DNA of 64,000 nucleotides. Origin: Erwinia persicina NBRC 102418 (GTDB lineage: Bacteria; Pseudomonadota; Gammaproteobacteria; Enterobacterales; Enterobacteriaceae). The notes under the pieces were generated by a model, which was not told the origin of the DNA, did not search any database, and saw only the letters and a list, made by a program, of their open reading frames with translations. A program made the translations under genes and the position numbers. Location: contig NZ_BCTN01000003.1 of assembly GCF_001571305.1 (NCBI RefSeq), positions 62,001 through 126,000 on the forward strand, given 5' to 3'. Below are positions 12,355 through 20,449 of the stretch, piece after piece (the stretch's first letter is position 1; each line of letters begins with the position of its first letter).

Positions 12355-12906
12355 CTACTGTTTCTTCTTGGGTGCGAGCACCATAATCATCTGACGACCT
12401 TCAATCCTTGTAGGGAATGATTCGACCACTGCCAGATCAATATCTTCACACAGATCTTTACGGACGCGGTTAAGCACTTCCATACCGATCTGCTGGTGCG
12501 CCATTTCACGACCGCGAAAACGCAGCGTGATCTTGGCTTTATCGCCATCTTCCAGAAAGCGAATCAGGTTGCGTAGTTTTACCTGATAGTCGCCATCATC
12601 GGTACCAGGACGGAACTTAATTTCCTTAACCTGGATGATCTTTTGCTTCTTCTTCTGTTCTTTAGAAGATTTGCTTTTTTCGTAAAGGAACTTGCCGTAA
12701 TCCATTATACGACAAACGGGCGGCTCGGCGTTGGGGCTGATCTCTACCAGATCCACGCCCGCTTCTTCAGCTTTTTCCAAAGCTTCATTCAGACTGACAA
12801 TACCAATCTGTTCGCCATCGACGCCAGTCAGACGAACCTCAGTAGCGCGAATTTCTCTATTTATGCGATTAGGACGCGCCGGTTGAACTCGTTTTCCGCC
12901 TTTAAT
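12355..12906 (-). CDS. infC: Translation initiation factor IF-3 (AUU start)
   Basis: 183-residue IF-3, which keeps 30S subunits free and proofreads start-codon choice. The gene starts at the rare codon ATT (12904-12906), preceded by GGAGGAATAAAGT. Reading from there gives [18 protein letters not shown], the conserved IF-3 N-terminus, whereas the first conventional start lies 42 codons downstream inside the N-domain. The AUU start underlies autoregulation, since IF-3 discriminates against its own start codon. The ATT lies three bases past the thrS stop. A three-residue expansion near [16 protein letters not shown] distinguishes it from the 180-residue E. coli protein. Confidence 0.97.
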   Translation of the reverse strand: MKGGKRVQPARPNRINREIRATEVRLTGVDGEQIGIVSLNEALEKAEEAGVDLVEISPNAEPPVCRIMDYGKFLYEKSKSSKEQKKKQKIIQVKEIKFRPGTDDGDYQVKLRNLIRFLEDGDKAKITLRFRGREMAHQQIGMEVLNRVRKDLCEDIDLAVVESFPTRIEGRQMIMVLAPKKKQ

Positions 12907-12909
12907 ACT

Positions 12910-14838
12910 TTATTCCTCCAATTGATGAAGATTGCGACTGCGGATTTCACCCTGCAGTTTCGCGATCACTTCGTTTACATCCATGCTTCCCAGGTCTTTA
13001 CCGCGGCGGGTGCGAACGGCCACTTTGCCAGCTTCCACCTCTTTATCACCACAGACCAACATATACGGGACACGACGTAAAGTATGTTCACGGATTTTAA
13101 AGCCAATCTTCTCGTTTCTCAAGTCCGCTTTTGCACGAATGCCCGCATTTTGCAGTTTTCGGGTCAATTCTGCAACATATTCGGACTGACCATCGGTGAT
13201 ATTCATCACCACAACTTGTACTGGAGCTAACCATGTTGGGAAGAAACCGGCATATTCTTCGGTTAAAATCCCGATAAAGCGCTCCATGGACCCCAGGATT
13301 GCCCGGTGAATCATCACTGGCACCTGACGTTCATTACTTTCGCCGATATAAGAAGCACTCAGGCGGCTCGGCAGTGAGAAGTCGAGCTGAACGGTGCCAC
13401 ACTGCCATGCACGGTCGAGACAGTCATGTAGCGTAAATTCAATTTTAGGGCCGTAGAAGGCACCCTCACCCGGCTGATAATCAAACGGGATATTGTTCTC
13501 TTTCAGTGCAGCGGCCAGATCAGCCTCTGAACGGTCCCACAGGTCATCACTACCGATACGTTTTTCAGGACGGGTAGAGAGTTTCACCACGATTTTTTCA
13601 AAGCCAAAAGTGCTGTACATATCGTACACCATCTTAATACAGCCATTGACCTCATCACGGACCTGATCTTCAGTACAGAAGATATGGGCATCATCCTGGG
13701 TAAAACCGCGCACGCGCATCAGGCCATGCAAGGCACCTGACGGCTCGTTGCGATGGCAGCTGCCAAACTCTGCCATACGTAACGGCAGGTCGCGGTATGA
13801 TTTTAGCCCCTGATTGAAAATTTGCACGTGGCCAGGGCAATTCATTGGCTTAATGCAGTACTCACGGTTTTCTGAAGAGGTGGTAAACATCGCCTCTTTG
13901 TAGTTTTCCCAGTGCCCGGTTTTTTCCCACAGCACGCGGTCCATCATAAACGGACCTTTCACTTCCTGGTACTCATACTCTTTCAGTTTGGTGCGGACAA
14001 ACACTTCCAGCTCGCGGAAAATCGTCCAGCCATCGTTATGCCAGAACACCATGCCAGGCGCTTCTTCCTGCATGTGATAGAGGTCAAGCTGCTTACCGAT
14101 TTTACGGTGGTCTCGCTTCGCCGCCTCTTCCAGACGCTGCAGATAGGCAGCGAGCTGTTTTTTATCGCCCCAGGCCGTACCGTAGATACGCTGCAACATT
14201 TTATTGTTGCTGTCGCCACGCCAGTAAGCGCCAGAAATTTTCTGCAGCTTGAAGTGGTGGCAAAAGCGCATGTTAGGCACGTGAGGGCCACGGCACATAT
14301 CCACGTATTCTTCATGATGGTACAGGCCAGGACGGTCATCATGACTGATATTTTCATCAAGGATGGTGGTTTTGTAGGTCTCACCCCGTTCAGCAAAGGC
14401 GTCACGCGCTTCCTGCCAGCTGACTTTCTTCTTGATAACGTCGTAATTCGTCTCAGCTAACTGGTGCATACGCTTTTCCAGCAGCTCAATATCTTCCTGG
14501 GTCAGCGTGCGGTCAAGATCGACGTCGTAGTAAAAACCGTTGTCGATAACAGGACCGATAGCCATTTTGGTATCTGGCCACAGTTGTTTGATCGCGTGCC
14601 CTAACAGGTGGGCGCAGGAGTGACGAATAATTTCCAGACCCGCTTCGTCTTTGGCGGTGATGATTGCTACGCTGGCGTCTTCGGTGATCGGATCAACCGC
14701 ATCCACCAGTTCGCCGTTCACACGGCCGGCAATACAGGCTTTCGCCAGGCCAGGACCGATGTCCAGAGCAATATCCATCACGCTAACGGCGTGGTCGAAC
14801 GAACGCTGACTTCCATCAGGAAGAGTAATAACAGGCAT
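12910..14838 (-). CDS. thrS: Threonyl-tRNA synthetase
   Basis: 642-residue class II synthetase with the full domain set: an N-terminal TGS domain ([20 protein letters not shown]), the second-additional-domain editing site with [14 protein letters not shown] (HxxxH) and a later Cys/His pair ([11 protein letters not shown]), the catalytic core with motif 2 ([20 protein letters not shown]), and a C-terminal anticodon-binding domain. It charges tRNA(Thr) and edits Ser-tRNA(Thr). The upstream leader carries an operator resembling a tRNA(Thr) anticodon arm, so translational autorepression is expected. Confidence 0.98.
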   Translation of the reverse strand: MPVITLPDGSQRSFDHAVSVMDIALDIGPGLAKACIAGRVNGELVDAVDPITEDASVAIITAKDEAGLEIIRHSCAHLLGHAIKQLWPDTKMAIGPVIDNGFYYDVDLDRTLTQEDIELLEKRMHQLAETNYDVIKKKVSWQEARDAFAERGETYKTTILDENISHDDRPGLYHHEEYVDMCRGPHVPNMRFCHHFKLQKISGAYWRGDSNNKMLQRIYGTAWGDKKQLAAYLQRLEEAAKRDHRKIGKQLDLYHMQEEAPGMVFWHNDGWTIFRELEVFVRTKLKEYEYQEVKGPFMMDRVLWEKTGHWENYKEAMFTTSSENREYCIKPMNCPGHVQIFNQGLKSYRDLPLRMAEFGSCHRNEPSGALHGLMRVRGFTQDDAHIFCTEDQVRDEVNGCIKMVYDMYSTFGFEKIVVKLSTRPEKRIGSDDLWDRSEADLAAALKENNIPFDYQPGEGAFYGPKIEFTLHDCLDRAWQCGTVQLDFSLPSRLSASYIGESNERQVPVMIHRAILGSMERFIGILTEEYAGFFPTWLAPVQVVVMNITDGQSEYVAELTRKLQNAGIRAKADLRNEKIGFKIREHTLRRVPYMLVCGDKEVEAGKVAVRTRRGKDLGSMDVNEVIAKLQGEIRSRNLHQLEE

Positions 14839-14859
14839 GAAACGTCCTTAATTGCAGTG

Positions 14860-14880
14860 GTAACCCACACGTAAGATTAC
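14860..14880 (-). promoter_or_regulatory. thrS: thrS translational operator, anticodon-like hairpin
   Basis: Minus-strand GUAAUC and GGGUUAC pair as a short stem around a loop containing CGU (14869-14871), the anticodon-like triplet of the E. coli thrS operator domain 2. The flanking UGGGUUACCACUGCAAUUAAGGA is nearly the same as the E. coli leader up to the ribosome site. ThrRS binds this structure and blocks 30S loading. Confidence 0.75.
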
Positions 14881-15132
14881 ATGCAAATTTAAATTTTTCT
14901 TTATACAACAAGCACTTTGCACTTGAAACCGACTCACATTTGCCGGTTTGGTACACTGCCTGGTACACATTATCGAAAGTGTTTGTTTTACCAGTCACTT
15001 ACGAAGGAGAGTCATCTTACACGCCATCAGTCGAAATTGCACGGATAGCCGGGTTAAACGGCGTGAGCCGCGATGCTCGCGGGGTCAGCTTCCCTCCTCC
15101 AGCCCGGCGTGAAGAAAATCGGCCCTACGGCA
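14881..15132. other. Intergenic region upstream of thrS
   Basis: This segment, between the thrS operator and the terminator of the small gene at 15155-15298, must hold the thrS promoter and distal leader. An open frame on the plus strand here has no family resemblance and I reject it. No other structure is convincing. Confidence 0.45.
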
Positions 15133-15156
15133 GAAAAAAACCGCCCGAAGGCGGTT
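15133..15156 (-). terminator. Terminator overlapping the stop of the 47-residue gene
   Basis: AACCGCC / GGCGGTT stem with a CGAA loop (read on the plus strand) and an eight-base A run at 15133-15140, which is a U-tract on the minus strand. Its upstream arm overlaps the TAA stop of the small gene at 15155-15157, linking the two. Confidence 0.85.
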
Positions 15157-15298
15157 AATGTGAGTCAGGTTTATCGCCGGACTCGGGGGCAGAAGTGGGA
15201 TCGTCCTTCCCTTTTTTCTGGGGTTTTTGTTCAGGCTTTCCATTGCCATGATGGGGTTCATAGTCGGGATGATCACCCTCCACGGGACGGTCTGACAT
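15155..15298 (-). CDS. Small hydrophilic protein, 47 residues, function unknown
   Basis: An open frame of 47 codons with a strong ribosome site (AGGAGGAGTT directly before the ATG at 15298) and a terminator that begins at its stop codon. The protein starts MSDRPVEGDHPDYEPHHGNG and continues with a Lys/Pro/Gln-rich stretch and an acidic, Ser/Pro-rich tail. It has no hydrophobic segment, no cysteine, and a composition that predicts intrinsic disorder. I do not recognise the family. It occupies the thrS-ydiY interval, where E. coli has arpB. Gene status is well supported by the flanking signals; function is unknown. Confidence 0.8.
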   Translation of the reverse strand: MSDRPVEGDHPDYEPHHGNGKPEQKPQKKGKDDPTSAPESGDKPDSH

Positions 15299-15464
15299 AA
15301 CTCCTCCTGTATGAATGACATTCATTACAGAGTGTAGTCACCGCTGTTGCCTTAAGCCTAACGGAGCCTGTGTGGTTCGACTGCGGACTCTTATCCTGGG
15401 GTCGATCCACTAATGAGGCGATCGGTGCATCTGAGCCGTTGAGAGGGAATGGGCTGTCTGGCAA

Positions 15465-15493
15465 GGGAAAACGAGCCGCAGGGTGCGGCTCGT
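15465..15493 (-). terminator. Terminator after ydiY
   Basis: Perfect 9-bp inverted repeat ACGAGCCGC / GCGGCTCGT with a five-base loop, 8 bases after the ydiY stop, followed on the minus strand by UUUUCCC. Confidence 0.75.
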
Positions 15494-15501
15494 GCAAAAG
15501 A

Positions 15502-16257
15502 TTACATCGCGTAGGAAAGCGTAATCGTCGTTTTGGTATCGGTATGATCCGGCGCCGATTCCGGTGGATTCTGGTTCCACGTGACGTTATAAGCCATTTT
15601 CAGCGCGAAGTGATCGTTGATAGCCACCTGCAGGCCCGTTTCGGAGTTGACGGTGGTATCGTCGCTACCCAGTACGGAAACGCCCTGAACGAATTTGGTG
15701 GTGTCGGTCAACTGCCACTGATAGCTCAGGGCACCGTAGGCCAGCGCCTGCGTTTCATGACCGCCTTCGTGGTAGTCGTCATAACGCACACCGGGACCGG
15801 CTTCAATACGCAGCGAGTGCACCGGGCCATTCAACAGCTGGCGACCATAACCGGCAGCGAGAATAGAACGGCCGTCATAACCGTTGAAGCGGTCACTCAA
15901 CCAGCTTGCCTGACCAAACAGATAATCAGCAGTGTTCATGTTGTAACGCGTACGGCCACCGACCTGATAGGTCTCTGATGAGCGCTCATCATTGGAAGAT
16001 GTATTGCTGGCGTTGCCCCACAGGCTGTAGGCGAAGCTGGGCGTATACCAGGTCAGGTTGGTATTTGCGGTCGCTGAAGAACTGGTGGTGTTGCCAGACT
16101 GCGCCAGATAACCGGCGGCGGCATTACCTTCAAAATCTTTTTTCGCCGTAGAAGGATCATCCATAACCGTGAAGACGTTATTATCCGCCAGGGCTTGATG
16201 ACAGAATGCTCCCCCGGAGAGCAACAGAACTACAGACAGCTTATTAAGCGCTTTCAT
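15502..16257 (-). CDS. ydiY: DUF481 outer-membrane beta-barrel protein YdiY
   Basis: 251-residue secreted protein of the DUF481 (YdiY/salt-induced outer membrane protein) family. It has a signal peptide (residues 1-24, ending HQALA-DNN), then alternating amphipathic strands typical of a small outer-membrane barrel, and an aromatic-free last strand TTITLSYAM. The segment VFTVMDDPSTAKKDFEGN and the motif SNDERSSETYQVGGRTRYN agree closely with E. coli YdiY, which is also next to the thrS region. E. coli ydiY is acid-inducible; no specific function is established. Confidence 0.93.
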   Translation of the reverse strand: MKALNKLSVVLLLSGGAFCHQALADNNVFTVMDDPSTAKKDFEGNAAAGYLAQSGNTTSSSATANTNLTWYTPSFAYSLWGNASNTSSNDERSSETYQVGGRTRYNMNTADYLFGQASWLSDRFNGYDGRSILAAGYGRQLLNGPVHSLRIEAGPGVRYDDYHEGGHETQALAYGALSYQWQLTDTTKFVQGVSVLGSDDTTVNSETGLQVAINDHFALKMAYNVTWNQNPPESAPDHTDTKTTITLSYAM

Positions 16258-16713
16258 TTAAATGTGACCCGTACGACAGTTTTTAAAAGAGTGAGTCTGA
16301 AGCGTTTTGAAGGACGATCAACGCATTTTACGCTTATAATCGTAACAATTTGTTAATTCGCTCTTTTTCCAAAGCATCATGACAAAAAGAGACCGTGAAT
16401 GAGAAATTTCCCATTAACGCGGCGCATTATAGAGGGTATTGAGTCAGAAAACACCTGGATGAAAATAACAATTATCGTTAACCACAGCGGTATTGTGGCT
16501 GAAAAATGTCAGCAATGTGACCGAATGTAAATGACAACCGATCGCTCCCCTGCCTTCCTCTCTGCTCTTTCAGGGTCTGAAGAGCCAGCGCGCACAATTG
16601 CGTTAATCATATCTTCCGCTCTCCGATATTCTGATTTCGCTGATCCCCAGACCGGGATGGGCTACGCTAAAGAAATGTTTATTAACGCTGTTTTTCTAAC
16701 CACGAGGTGAAGA
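16258..16713. other. Divergent intergenic region ydiY-ydiZ, no pfkB
   Basis: 456 bases between divergent ydiY and ydiZ. E. coli carries pfkB here; no coding remnant is apparent in any frame. The segment should hold promoters for both flanking genes. I see AT-rich blocks but no operator I can name. Confidence 0.55.
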
Positions 16714-17013
16714 ATGAGTAATCACGGGATCGGTCAGTATGTGGTGACGTTTCATTATAACGAGAAGGGATTATCTGACCTGCTGGAGTTGAGTAGTGCA
16801 CTGGTCAGCGGCGGATTTTCTACCACGCTCAAAGATGAAGAAGGTCAGCCCCATGAGTTAGGGACGAACAGCTTCGGCATCATTACCACACTATCGGAAG
16901 AGGAGATCCGCCAGCAGGCGGTGGGAATTGGCGAACTGATCCTGGGTGTAGCGCCGGACATTGATGTTCAGCCCTGGGACACATACCGGAAAAAAAGCGA
17001 CCAGATTTTGTAA
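16714..17013 (+). CDS. ydiZ: YdiZ, GhoS-like DUF2622 protein
   Basis: 99-residue cytoplasmic protein at the position of E. coli ydiZ. The pattern YVVTFHY, DEEGQPHELGTNSFGIITTLSEEEI and a terminal region near IDVQPWDTY resembles the DUF2622 family. That family includes GhoS, the endoribonuclease antitoxin of the GhoT/GhoS type V system. No ghoT-like small membrane toxin gene is evident upstream, so the toxin-antitoxin role is not implied here. A GAGGTGAAG ribosome site precedes the ATG. It shares direction with yniA, 88 bases downstream. Confidence 0.82.
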   Translation: MSNHGIGQYVVTFHYNEKGLSDLLELSSALVSGGFSTTLKDEEGQPHELGTNSFGIITTLSEEEIRQQAVGIGELILGVAPDIDVQPWDTYRKKSDQIL

Positions 17014-17101
17014 AGACAAAGCCTTAACGTGCGCAAACGCAAATATTGGTTATTCTTTAAGCGTTACCATAGTGAAATCACAGCGAAAAGAGGAGTGTCC
17101 T

Positions 17102-17995
17102 ATGTGGTCAGCCATCAGTCGTCTGTTGAGTGAACAGTGGGGACCCGCAGAGATAACCGGGCGTACCGAATTGCCCGGTGGGGATGTCCACCCTGCCTGG
17201 CATCTGCGCTACGGAGAGCACGACGTCTTCGTCAAATGCAATCAGCGTGACATGCTGGATCTGTTTACGTGGGAGGCTGACCAGTTGCAGCTCCTGGCAC
17301 GCAGCCAGACGGTACGCGTGCCAGCTGTCTACGGCGTGGGCAGCGACCGGGAAACCAGCTTTCTGCTGCTGGAGTATATCCCGGTCAGGCCGCTGGATGC
17401 GCACGGCGCTTTTCAGCTTGGACAACAGCTGGCACGCCTGCATCAGTGGAGTGAGCAGCCACAGTTCGGGCTGGACTTCGATAACAATATTACCACCTCC
17501 CTGCAGCCAAACAGCTGGCTCAAGCGCTGGTCGGTCTTCTTCTCAGAGCAGCGTATCGGCTGGCAGCTCCAGCTTGCCTCAGAAAAAGGGATTCTGTACG
17601 GTGATATCGATCTGATTGTGCGCTGCGCTCAGAAGATGCTGGAGTCACATCATCCCGAGCCCTCCTTACTGCATGGCGATCTCTGGCCAGCCAATTGCGC
17701 AGGCAGCGACAGCGGGCCCTGGATTTTTGATCCTGCCTGTTACTGGGGCGATCGTGAATGCGATCTGGCGATGCTCTCCTGGCATCCGGACATTCCGGCA
17801 CAGGTGTATGATGGCTACCAGTCAGTGTGGCCACTCCCCGGTGATTTCCTGCAGCGGCAACCGATCTATCAGCTTTATTATCTGCTGAACCGGGCAAATG
17901 TCTTCGGCGGGCACTGGCTGGCAGAAGCGCAGCGGGCAGTGGGAACATTACTGGATGGCGATGAACTGGGAAAACGTCACGCGCGCCCGGCCTGA
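17102..17995 (+). CDS. yniA: Ketosamine/fructosamine kinase family protein YniA
   Basis: 297-residue protein of the fructosamine-3-kinase (FN3K) family, which phosphorylates ketosamines and helps remove sugar adducts from proteins or amines. Kinase-like features are GGDVHPAWHLRYG near residue 22, the ATP-side VFVKCNQ, the catalytic-loop LLHGDLWPANCA (HGD) near residue 194 and the metal-binding WIFDPACYWGDRECDLAML. The ATG at 17102 follows AGAGGAG and reproduces the E. coli N-terminus (MW-AISRLLSEQ); an earlier in-frame start would overlap ydiZ and lacks a ribosome site. Confidence 0.93.
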   Translation: MWSAISRLLSEQWGPAEITGRTELPGGDVHPAWHLRYGEHDVFVKCNQRDMLDLFTWEADQLQLLARSQTVRVPAVYGVGSDRETSFLLLEYIPVRPLDAHGAFQLGQQLARLHQWSEQPQFGLDFDNNITTSLQPNSWLKRWSVFFSEQRIGWQLQLASEKGILYGDIDLIVRCAQKMLESHHPEPSLLHGDLWPANCAGSDSGPWIFDPACYWGDRECDLAMLSWHPDIPAQVYDGYQSVWPLPGDFLQRQPIYQLYYLLNRANVFGGHWLAEAQRAVGTLLDGDELGKRHARPA

Positions 17996-18023
17996 CGCCA
18001 TGCGCACGCGACCTGACGCGAGT

Positions 18024-18563
18024 TTAATAGATAAACCCGGCCAGTTTCAGGACAAAATAGCCCGCGACAATGATGATAACCGGCAGGATATACAGCGGGA
18101 AGATTTGCAGAAAAATGGTGTGGCGCGGCACCACTATCTTCGCTTCCAGCTGTTCCCGGCTGTGTCCTTCTGTTCCGCGCGCACGCTCAAGGATCATCTG
18201 ATCTTCAATGCTCTCACGCAGAAAGCGCGTCTGCCGCCACATCCTTGCACCGGAAGCCTGAAGAGCAAGCCCGATGAAAATCAGCGCATAGATCACCCAG
18301 AAAAGAATATTCGTGCCGTGATTAAAGTCCGGAACGGGCGAATGCGTCCAGAAACCGGAGAGAAAACCGGTGTTAAAGCGCACCATATCAATCATGACAT
18401 GGGCGAAATCCTGCATCACCGCATTGATACCGTCACGTTGCTCACGGCTCTTTTCGAGAAAACCAAGCAGTGAGATAAGCGTTGATAACAACGCGGGAAT
18501 AAATATAACCCAGCCCAGAATGCGTTTAATAATCGCAACCCTGCCAGCCTGTTGATACGTCAT
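18024..18563 (-). CDS. yniB: Conserved inner-membrane protein YniB
   Basis: 179-residue membrane protein with an N-terminal hydrophobic segment (about residues 15-34), a central one (85-101) and a C-terminal one (150-172), separated by polar regions including an Arg/Glu-rich stretch. Sequence style, length and placement between yniA and yniC match E. coli YniB. No enzymatic motif is visible and the function is unknown. It is convergent with yniA and divergent from yniC. Confidence 0.9.
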   Translation of the reverse strand: MTYQQAGRVAIIKRILGWVIFIPALLSTLISLLGFLEKSREQRDGINAVMQDFAHVMIDMVRFNTGFLSGFWTHSPVPDFNHGTNILFWVIYALIFIGLALQASGARMWRQTRFLRESIEDQMILERARGTEGHSREQLEAKIVVPRHTIFLQIFPLYILPVIIIVAGYFVLKLAGFIY

Positions 18564-18733
18564 GCGTTCTCCTGTCCTTCCGATGTCTGCCAGTCAGTTT
18601 ACCTGCAGTGATACAAAAGCGCCTGTAAAATACAGACTTAATCACCGCTTTGCACAAAGCGGCCCGTCGGATGATACCTTTTCCCTCACCGCTTCGTGGT
18701 AAACTGCCACAAACTGTCAAAAGGAGCCGTAGC

Positions 18734-19405
18734 ATGTCTTATCACCGCCCCGTACTTGCCGCCATTTTTGATATGGACGGCCTGCTGATCGATTCAGAGC
18801 CGTTATGGCAACAAGCCGAGCTGGATATTTTTACTTCTCTTGACGTTGACCTGAGCCGCCGCGGTGAAATGCCAGATACGCTGGGACTGCGCATCGACCA
18901 GGTGGTGCGCATGTGGTATGAAACCCTGCCGTGGAAAGGGCCTTCCCAGGCGGAAGTCACCCAGCAGATCATCAACCGGGCGTTAAGCCTGGTAGATGAG
19001 AACCGACCGCTGCTGCCCGGCGTTAAGCAGGCGCTTGAACTCTGCCGGTCAGAAGGGCTGAAAATTGGCCTCGCCTCCGCCTCTCCGCTGTTTATGCTGG
19101 AAAGCGTGCTGGAGATGTTCAGCCTGCGCGACTACTTTGAGGTACTGGCCTCAGCGGAATCCCTGCCTTACAGCAAGCCGCACCCGCAGGTTTATCTGGA
19201 TGCCGCTGCCCGCCTGGGCGTGGATCCGCTGAACTGTGTCACGCTGGAAGACTCCTTTAACGGCATGATCGCGACGAAAGCAGGACGGATGCGATCCATT
19301 GTGGTTCCCGATGCCAGCCATGCCGCCGATCTGCGCTGGTCACTGGCAGATGTCAAACTCAGCAGCCTTGAGGAACTGACCGCACAGCACCTGCACGGGC
19401 GCTGA
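18734..19405 (+). CDS. yniC: HAD-like sugar phosphatase YniC (HxpB)
   Basis: 223-residue HAD-superfamily phosphatase. Motif I FDMDGLLIDSEP (nucleophile and acid/base Asp), motif II Ser in GLASASPLFM, motif III Lys in SLPYSKPHPQVY and motif IV LEDSFNG are all present with a helical cap between motifs I and II. The E. coli enzyme dephosphorylates 2-deoxyglucose-6-phosphate and several hexitol or hexose phosphates. The ATG at 18734 is preceded by AAAGGAG and matches the family start; longer in-frame versions run into the promoter. Confidence 0.95.
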   Translation: MSYHRPVLAAIFDMDGLLIDSEPLWQQAELDIFTSLDVDLSRRGEMPDTLGLRIDQVVRMWYETLPWKGPSQAEVTQQIINRALSLVDENRPLLPGVKQALELCRSEGLKIGLASASPLFMLESVLEMFSLRDYFEVLASAESLPYSKPHPQVYLDAAARLGVDPLNCVTLEDSFNGMIATKAGRMRSIVVPDASHAADLRWSLADVKLSSLEELTAQHLHGR

Positions 19406-19411
19406 GTGAAT

Positions 19412-19443
19412 GCCGGGCGCTGCAGAAAGCCGCCCGGCGCTTT
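19412..19443 (+). terminator. Possible terminator between yniC and the LysR gene
   Basis: Perfect inverted repeat GCCGGGCG / CGCCCGGC with an 11-base loop just past the yniC stop, followed by only three T residues. A weak U-tract makes function uncertain. Confidence 0.4.
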
Positions 19444-20335
19444 ACCCCGGCGTCACCTGTCCGCGATATTTTACCGCAGCCACAAAGGCGGCAAAGGCCG
19501 GAGAGATGTTTCTTCTGTTGGGGTAGTAGAGGTGAAAACCCTGAAAATAGGGGCTCCAGTCAGCCAGTACCTCGGTCAGGCGCCCGTCCTCAATATGAGG
19601 CCTGGCCATAAAATCAGGCACGTACGCCAGCCCGACCCCATCCAGTGCCGCGTTCAGGACAGGAAGAGTGCTGTTGGACATCAGTTGCCCTTCTACCCTG
19701 ACATTCATCTTCTGCCCCGCTTTCTCAAATTCCCACGCGTAGATGCTGCCCCCCACGCTATGGCGGAGGTTAATGCAGCGATGATCGGTCAGATCCCTGG
19801 GATGCGTCGGGATCGGGTGCTGTTTAAAATAGCCGGGTGACCCGACGACCGACAGTCGCCAGTCGGGCCCCAGGCGGACGGCGATCATATCCTGACTGAT
19901 CGACTCCCCGAGGCGTATCCCGGCATCAAAGCGTTCACTGACAATATTGGTGAAGCCGTAATCAATACAGATTTCGACATTCACGTCAGGATACTGGCGG
20001 AAAAAAGCCGGCAATACCGGGCGCAGTAGCTGTTCAGCAGCGTCATCAGAGCAGGTCAGCCGGAGGCTTCCCGCCGGTTTTTCCCGCAGCTCCCCCATGC
20101 GTTCAATTTCAGCATTGATCTGCTCGAACAGCGGGCCGACAGACTGCATCAGTCGCTCTCCGGCATCGGTGGGGGCAACGTGGCGCGTTGTCCGCGCAAG
20201 CAGCCTGACCCCCAGTCTCTCTTCCAGTTTTTTCACGGTATGGCTGAGTGCAGAAGGGCTGACGCCCAGCGTGAGTGAGGCTTTAGTGAAGCTTTGCTCG
20301 CGGGCGACGGCCAGAAAAGCCAGGATATCATTCAT
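19442..20335 (-). CDS. LysR-family transcriptional regulator
   Basis: 297-residue LysR regulator. The N-terminal winged helix-turn-helix (residues 1-60) contains SFTKASLTLGVSPSALSHTVKKLEERLG, followed by a linker helix and a periplasmic-binding-like effector domain. The ATG at 20335 gives the standard family N-terminus (MNDILAFLAVARE); an upstream in-frame start adds 24 atypical residues that would overlap the divergent gene's leader. It is transcribed away from an NepI-like exporter gene, with 114 bases between the starts, the usual layout for a LysR regulator and its target. Its ligand cannot be read from sequence. It is absent from the equivalent E. coli locus. Confidence 0.9.
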   Translation of the reverse strand: MNDILAFLAVAREQSFTKASLTLGVSPSALSHTVKKLEERLGVRLLARTTRHVAPTDAGERLMQSVGPLFEQINAEIERMGELREKPAGSLRLTCSDDAAEQLLRPVLPAFFRQYPDVNVEICIDYGFTNIVSERFDAGIRLGESISQDMIAVRLGPDWRLSVVGSPGYFKQHPIPTHPRDLTDHRCINLRHSVGGSIYAWEFEKAGQKMNVRVEGQLMSNSTLPVLNAALDGVGLAYVPDFMARPHIEDGRLTEVLADWSPYFQGFHLYYPNRRNISPAFAAFVAAVKYRGQVTPG

Positions 20336-20449
20336 ACGGCGCTCGTCTGATTGATGAATTTTATTCAAAAGTACATCAAAATTACCCCACCTTATCAGCG
20401 TACTCAAAGCGTTTTATTCTCTTTCACTGATATGAAAGGGAACAGCATC

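Noticed and set aside
14940..15158. 72-codon plus-strand frame upstream of thrS
   Set aside because: No ribosome site, no recognisable family, and it crosses the terminator of the opposite-strand small gene.
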